A stretch of DNA of 64,000 nt from Arabidopsis thaliana (Eukaryota; Streptophyta; Magnoliopsida; Brassicales; Brassicaceae). The position numbers and the translations under genes are program-made. Below are positions 60,501 to 64,000 of the stretch, one piece after another (the stretch's first letter is position 1; every line of letters begins with the position of its first letter). The stretch lies in NCBI RefSeq assembly GCF_000001735.4, contig NC_003075.7:7689001-7753000 (forward strand), read 5' to 3'. The notes beneath the pieces are model-generated. The model was not told where the DNA came from. It made no database searches and worked only from the letters and a program-made list of their open reading frames with translations.

Positions 60501-60720
60501 GAATTAGTTAGTATTAAGAAACTTGTTCCTTAGATAAGTAGTGCTTACATAATATCAGTATTGGCAGAAAAAGAGAATTAGTGACATAATATTAATATTT
60601 TTTCAAAAAGAATATTAGAGTTCTAAAAGTCATTGTTTAATAGTATATAAATCAATTAACACGTGCATTATCATTAGATAGATAAATAATATATTTAAGC
60701 TTGTTTTATGTGGTTATGCG
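57525..60720. repeat. Four dispersed degenerate copies of a 200-260 bp AT-rich repeat
   Basis: Copies lie at about 57525-57690, 59032-59290, 59846-60070 and 60466-60720. Shared words in order are TATATGGAGAAAAATGTAGTC (or TATAGAGAAA), an ATTCCTTA-like block, AGTGCTTACA, TTTTGGCAAAA, ATTAGT..TTTATAAGTCA, CCAC.TCAATTAACA and CATTAGATAGATAAAT, followed in copies 3-4 by ATATTTAAG. A partial copy starts near 59398. Divergence is high, so the repeats are old. They do not show coding potential. Confidence 0.65.
58110..58560. repeat. Degenerate minisatellite, about 60-bp period
   Basis: Repeated words CCTCAAAC, TTGATTCGACA or TGGTTTGACACAT, and GGTCATC or AGTCATCA recur about seven times with drift, for example at 58230, 58263, 58340, 58390, 58425, 58470 and 58510. 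Markedly less AT-rich than its flanks. Function unknown. Confidence 0.6.
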
Positions 60721-61452
60721 TATTATTTCACTTCGAACATTGTTCCATTTAAACGAAAATATGATATACATATAAGAAATACATCACAATTACCTAAGGA
60801 AATTTTGGGCATATTTTTAAAAACTATTTGTTATTTAATTTTTTTTTCCAAAATTTGTCATAGACCCTTGGTTTTTGCCCATGCTGCCACCCCCTAGAGA
60901 CGGGCCTGGTTCTATGGTATAATAGAGAGTAAACATTTGATTTATGCTTCAAACTCCTTCTATTTCCTTTCAAAAAGGTAAACAATAGCTGATGTAGTTT
61001 TACATTCAACTAAAAAAAAAAACTACTTCAAGCGAAAAATATTATAACTTGGTTTTAAATTTTGTTCATCGAGCAGTATGTGGAGGGCTCGTAGGACGTT
61101 GGCTTGATTGTTAAGTGTTGTGATTGTTGGTCAAAAAAAGATATAGAAAAAAAGTCTTATCAAATTAGCCACCAGACGAAAGTGAAATTTACGGTCCGAG
61201 AACATGCGTTTACCACAAATGGTTGTAGTCAGGGTGTCATATCATAAGAACCACAACATGAGGATCCATAGTGATGTGAATTGTTGACTTTGCCTGGCTA
61301 CATGGTTTTTTTCTGTCTGAAAAAAAAAAGGCCAAGGAAAAAACAAATGTATCCAAAACCCTATAAATTACAAAGTAGAGAGGAAGAAGAAATGCACAAA
61401 TTTCAGAATAACATATATTCACTAAATACTTACATGAGAGATTGAATAAGAA

Positions 61453-64000
61453 ATGGAAATGATATTAATCACTTTGTGCTTAACTACCCTCCTTGCACTT
61501 CTGCTAAAATCCATACTCAAAAGAACCGCCACAAAAAACTTTAATCTACCACCGTCCCCTTGGCGACTTCCGGTGATCGGAAACCTCCACCAGCTCAGCC
61601 TCCATACTCACCGATCTCTTCGTTCCCTCAGTCTCCGATATGGACCACTCATGCTCCTTCATTTTGGCCGTACACCAGTCCTTATAGTCTCCTCCGCCGA
61701 TGTTGCTCATGACGTCATGAAGACTCACGATCTTGTTTGTGCCAACCGCCCAAAAACAAAAGTGGTCGATAAAATTCTGAGTGGTGGGAGAGATGTGGCT
61801 TTTGCCCCTTATGGTGAATATTGGAGACAAATGAAGGTAGTTGAAAGAACAACTAGTTTTTTTTTTCGCTTTTTTCTTTGTTGCGTAAATTTTTCCTAGA
61901 AGAACATTTTATTCATAACTATGTGTTGGTAGTTTTGTCACCACAAAATGTTTTTTGTAACAAAACATTTTGAATCTACGTTGGATGCAGAGTATATGCA
62001 TCCAGAATCTACTCAACAATAAAATGGTCAGGTCGTATGAGAAGATAAGAGAAGAAGAGATCAAACGAATGATTGAAAAGCTGGAAAAAGCGAGTTGTTC
62101 TTCTTCACCCTCACCGGTAAATCTAAGCCAAATCCTAATGACTTTGACAAACGATATAATATGTAGAGTTGCCTTAGGAAGAAAATATAGCGGCAAGAAA
62201 GATGGAATTGATGTGGAGAATATAGTAAGGACATTTGCCGCACTCTTGGGTGAATTTCCTGTTGGAGAATACATTCCTAGTTTGTCGTGGATCGATAGGA
62301 TACGCGGTCTGGATCATAAAATGGAGGTAGTAGATAAAAGGTTTGATGAGTTTCTGGAAAGAGTGGTGAAAGAGCATGAAGAGGCAGATAAAGAGACTAG
62401 ATCCGACTTGGTTGATAAGTTACTAACGATCCAAAGCGATAAGACCGGACAATTCGAGCTTGAGAAAAGTGCCTTAAAACTTATCATATGGGTAAGTATA
62501 AATACTAGTTATTAGGCATGCTTGTATTTCTTTCATACGTTGACGTTTTACATGTTTTTTTCCCTCAGGATATGTTTTTAGCAGGAACAGCGACAACTCT
62601 ATCATTTCTTGAATGGGCAATGACAGAGCTAATGAGAAATCCAAAGGTTATGAAGAAACTCCAAGAAGAGATTCGTTCAAGTTCACCACAAGATTTATTT
62701 GTAACGGAGAAAGAAGCTGAGAAAATGAATTATTTACAAGCTGTTATCAAGGAAGCCTTAAGGTTGCGTCCACCAGCTCCACTATTGGTTCCACGAGTAC
62801 TTAGTGAAGATGTCAAGTTAAAGGGATATAATATTCCTGCAGGCACACAGGTTTAAAGCTCTATAATTTTTCTATTTTTTATTTATAATTTTAAAGAACA
62901 TGTTAAATCATCAATCAAATTAATTAGTCTGTTCGTTGATTGAATAATAAAAAGCTAAAACGCAAGAAATATGCGATCTTTTACATGTGTAAAGCCTAAA
63001 TTAGGATTAGTTTGTGTTTCGAACATGATCTACGTACACCGGTTATAAAAAAAAAAAAAAAAAAAAAAACAAGAAACAACTATTTTAAATTTATATCAAA
63101 ACTTTTTGTTTCATATAAAATTAATCTGATAAATTTGATAACCATATTATAAGAAATGAACTTTCTATTTCATCACATTTGGCTTAGCATGTACAATTAA
63201 TGGAGAACTACATATATATAAAAAGGGTTTTCTGCAACAAAAAAACTTAAAAGTCATTCATTTTAGCAATTTTACCCATCACTTCCGAAAAATACAGAAT
63301 AATTTTATGAAATCAAAAATAATATGTACTATAGCTCTTACACATATATTGTAAACGTATTCAATATCACATATATTTGATTTTTAAATACCTGAAAGTA
63401 GAGTTGAATTCCTTGTATTCAAGACTTCGATTTGATATAGTACTTATCAAATTTGTAAAAACTTGACAATAGAAAAAAATAGTTGTATTGCATATTGTTT
63501 TTGACTTCATAAGATTATTCTGCATTTATCGGAGATAGAAAGTAAAATTACAAAATTGGGTGATCTTGAGGTTTTTTTACATAAAACCAATTTGTGTATA
63601 TGGTGATTCAAATCAAATAAAGTAGTATCCGGTAATTTATGGTCATTTACATTTCCTCATTTTATATCGATTAATTAACAATTTTAGTTGAGATTAATTA
63701 CAAAAATATTATGGGAACACAGGTTATAGTCAATGCTTGGGCAATCCAACGAGACACTACAACATGGGGGACAGATGCAGAAGAGTTTAAGCCAGAAAGG
63801 CATTTAGACACAAACTTGGATTTTCAGGGACAAGATTTCAAATTTATTCCATTCGGGTCGGGAAAAAGGATATGTCCTGGGATAGGATTCACATCGGCAT
63901 TGATCGGGGTGACATTGGCCAATATCGTGAAACGGTTCAACTGGAGAATGGATGTGGAACCACAAAGGGTTCAACATGACCTAACTGAAGCAACCGGTCT
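61453..64000 (+). CDS. CYP71A20: Cytochrome P450 CYP71A20 (3' end cut by window)
   Basis: Exons 61453-61836, 61991-62491, 62569-62850 and 63723-64000 (open at the edge). About 16 codons including the stop should lie beyond the window, giving 497 aa by analogy with CYP71A19. Same architecture: membrane anchor, LPPSPWRLPVIGN hinge, I-helix AGTATT with Ala at the usual acidic place (Ala303), ExxR in KEALRLR, and heme loop FGSGKRICPG. It keeps TGQFELEK before exon 3, which CYP71A19 lacks. Intron 3 is 872 bp against 198 bp in CYP71A19. The exon-4 start (GTTATAGTCAATGC) follows GGGAACACAG as in the paralogue. Divergent to TPS13; likely co-regulated, substrate unknown. Confidence 0.95.
63047..63069. 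repeat. Poly(A) run inside CYP71A20 intron 3
   Basis: Twenty-three A residues, part of extra sequence that makes this intron about 670 bp longer than in CYP71A19. A retroposed insertion is possible, but no matching element was recognised. Confidence 0.7.

Larger units (their letters stand above)
57364..61452. other. Divergent spacer between TPS13 and CYP71A20
   Basis: About 4.1 kb with both promoters at its ends, matching the TPS12-CYP71A19 spacer only near the genes. The interior holds four degenerate copies of a 200-260 bp word, a degenerate minisatellite, and near 60880-60908 an hAT-like terminus (minus strand CAGGCCCGTCTCTAGGGG) without a visible partner. No gene was recognised. Confidence 0.6.

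Noticed and set aside
60820-60908. hAT-like terminus (CAGGCCCGTCTCTAGGGG on the minus strand)
   Set aside because: A single end without a partner or target duplication; mentioned within the spacer but not called as an element.

Overview
The window reads as nuclear DNA of Arabidopsis thaliana, upper arm of chromosome 4. It is AT-rich, its genes have short GT-AG introns, and the spliced products of the right half match from memory YUC2 (415 aa), TPS12 and TPS13 (554 aa each), CYP71A19 (490 aa) and CYP71A20 (497 aa expected), i.e. the At4g13260-At4g13310 neighbourhood. Locus names are recollection; exon boundaries were worked out here from the sequence.

Layout. (1) 1-15869: about 4.9 tandem copies of a 3.25-3.27 kb unit. 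Each unit carries one intact minus-strand gene for a secreted S1/SPH (plant self-incompatibility S1-like) protein of 134 aa, a captured piece of a CACTA-type TNP2 transposase (absent only beyond the right array edge), and two short unrecognised coding-like segments. The array runs off the left edge and stops sharply at 15869. (2) 17009-17810: a two-exon PGG-domain membrane protein. (3) About 19.0-22.9 kb: a tandem duplication of a small secreted ECA1/prolamin-like gene, with a decayed S1/SPH gene between the copies. (4) 22.9-32.8 kb: AT-rich, gene-poor DNA with simple repeats, small non-autonomous DNA-transposon remnants and decayed coding fragments. (5) 32840-34616: YUC2 (minus strand, four exons), auxin biosynthesis, with a perfect 24-bp inverted repeat about 0.8 kb upstream of its start codon. 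(6) 34.6-41.9 kb: gene-poor, with one copia relic and a block of higher GC. (7) 41961-42041 tRNA-Leu(AAG), then a LEA/NDR1-like membrane-anchored gene (42280-43902). (8) 44161-64000: a terpene cluster, TPS12(-) CYP71A19(+) TPS13(-) CYP71A20(+), made by duplication of one divergently transcribed synthase-P450 module. CYP71A20 is cut by the right edge.

How the genes may work together. TPS12 and TPS13 are known root (Z)-gamma-bisabolene synthases acting on farnesyl diphosphate in the cytosol. The two CYP71A enzymes beside them are obvious candidates to modify the product, although both lack the usual I-helix acidic residue. The left half is rich in small secreted cysteine-containing proteins of the classes often expressed in reproductive tissue (S1/SPH and ECA1-like), amplified by recent local duplication. 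The least ordinary parts are the SPH/CACTA array with its mosaic subtypes, the promoter-proximal YUC2 hairpin, and the repeat-filled spacer of the second TPS-P450 module.
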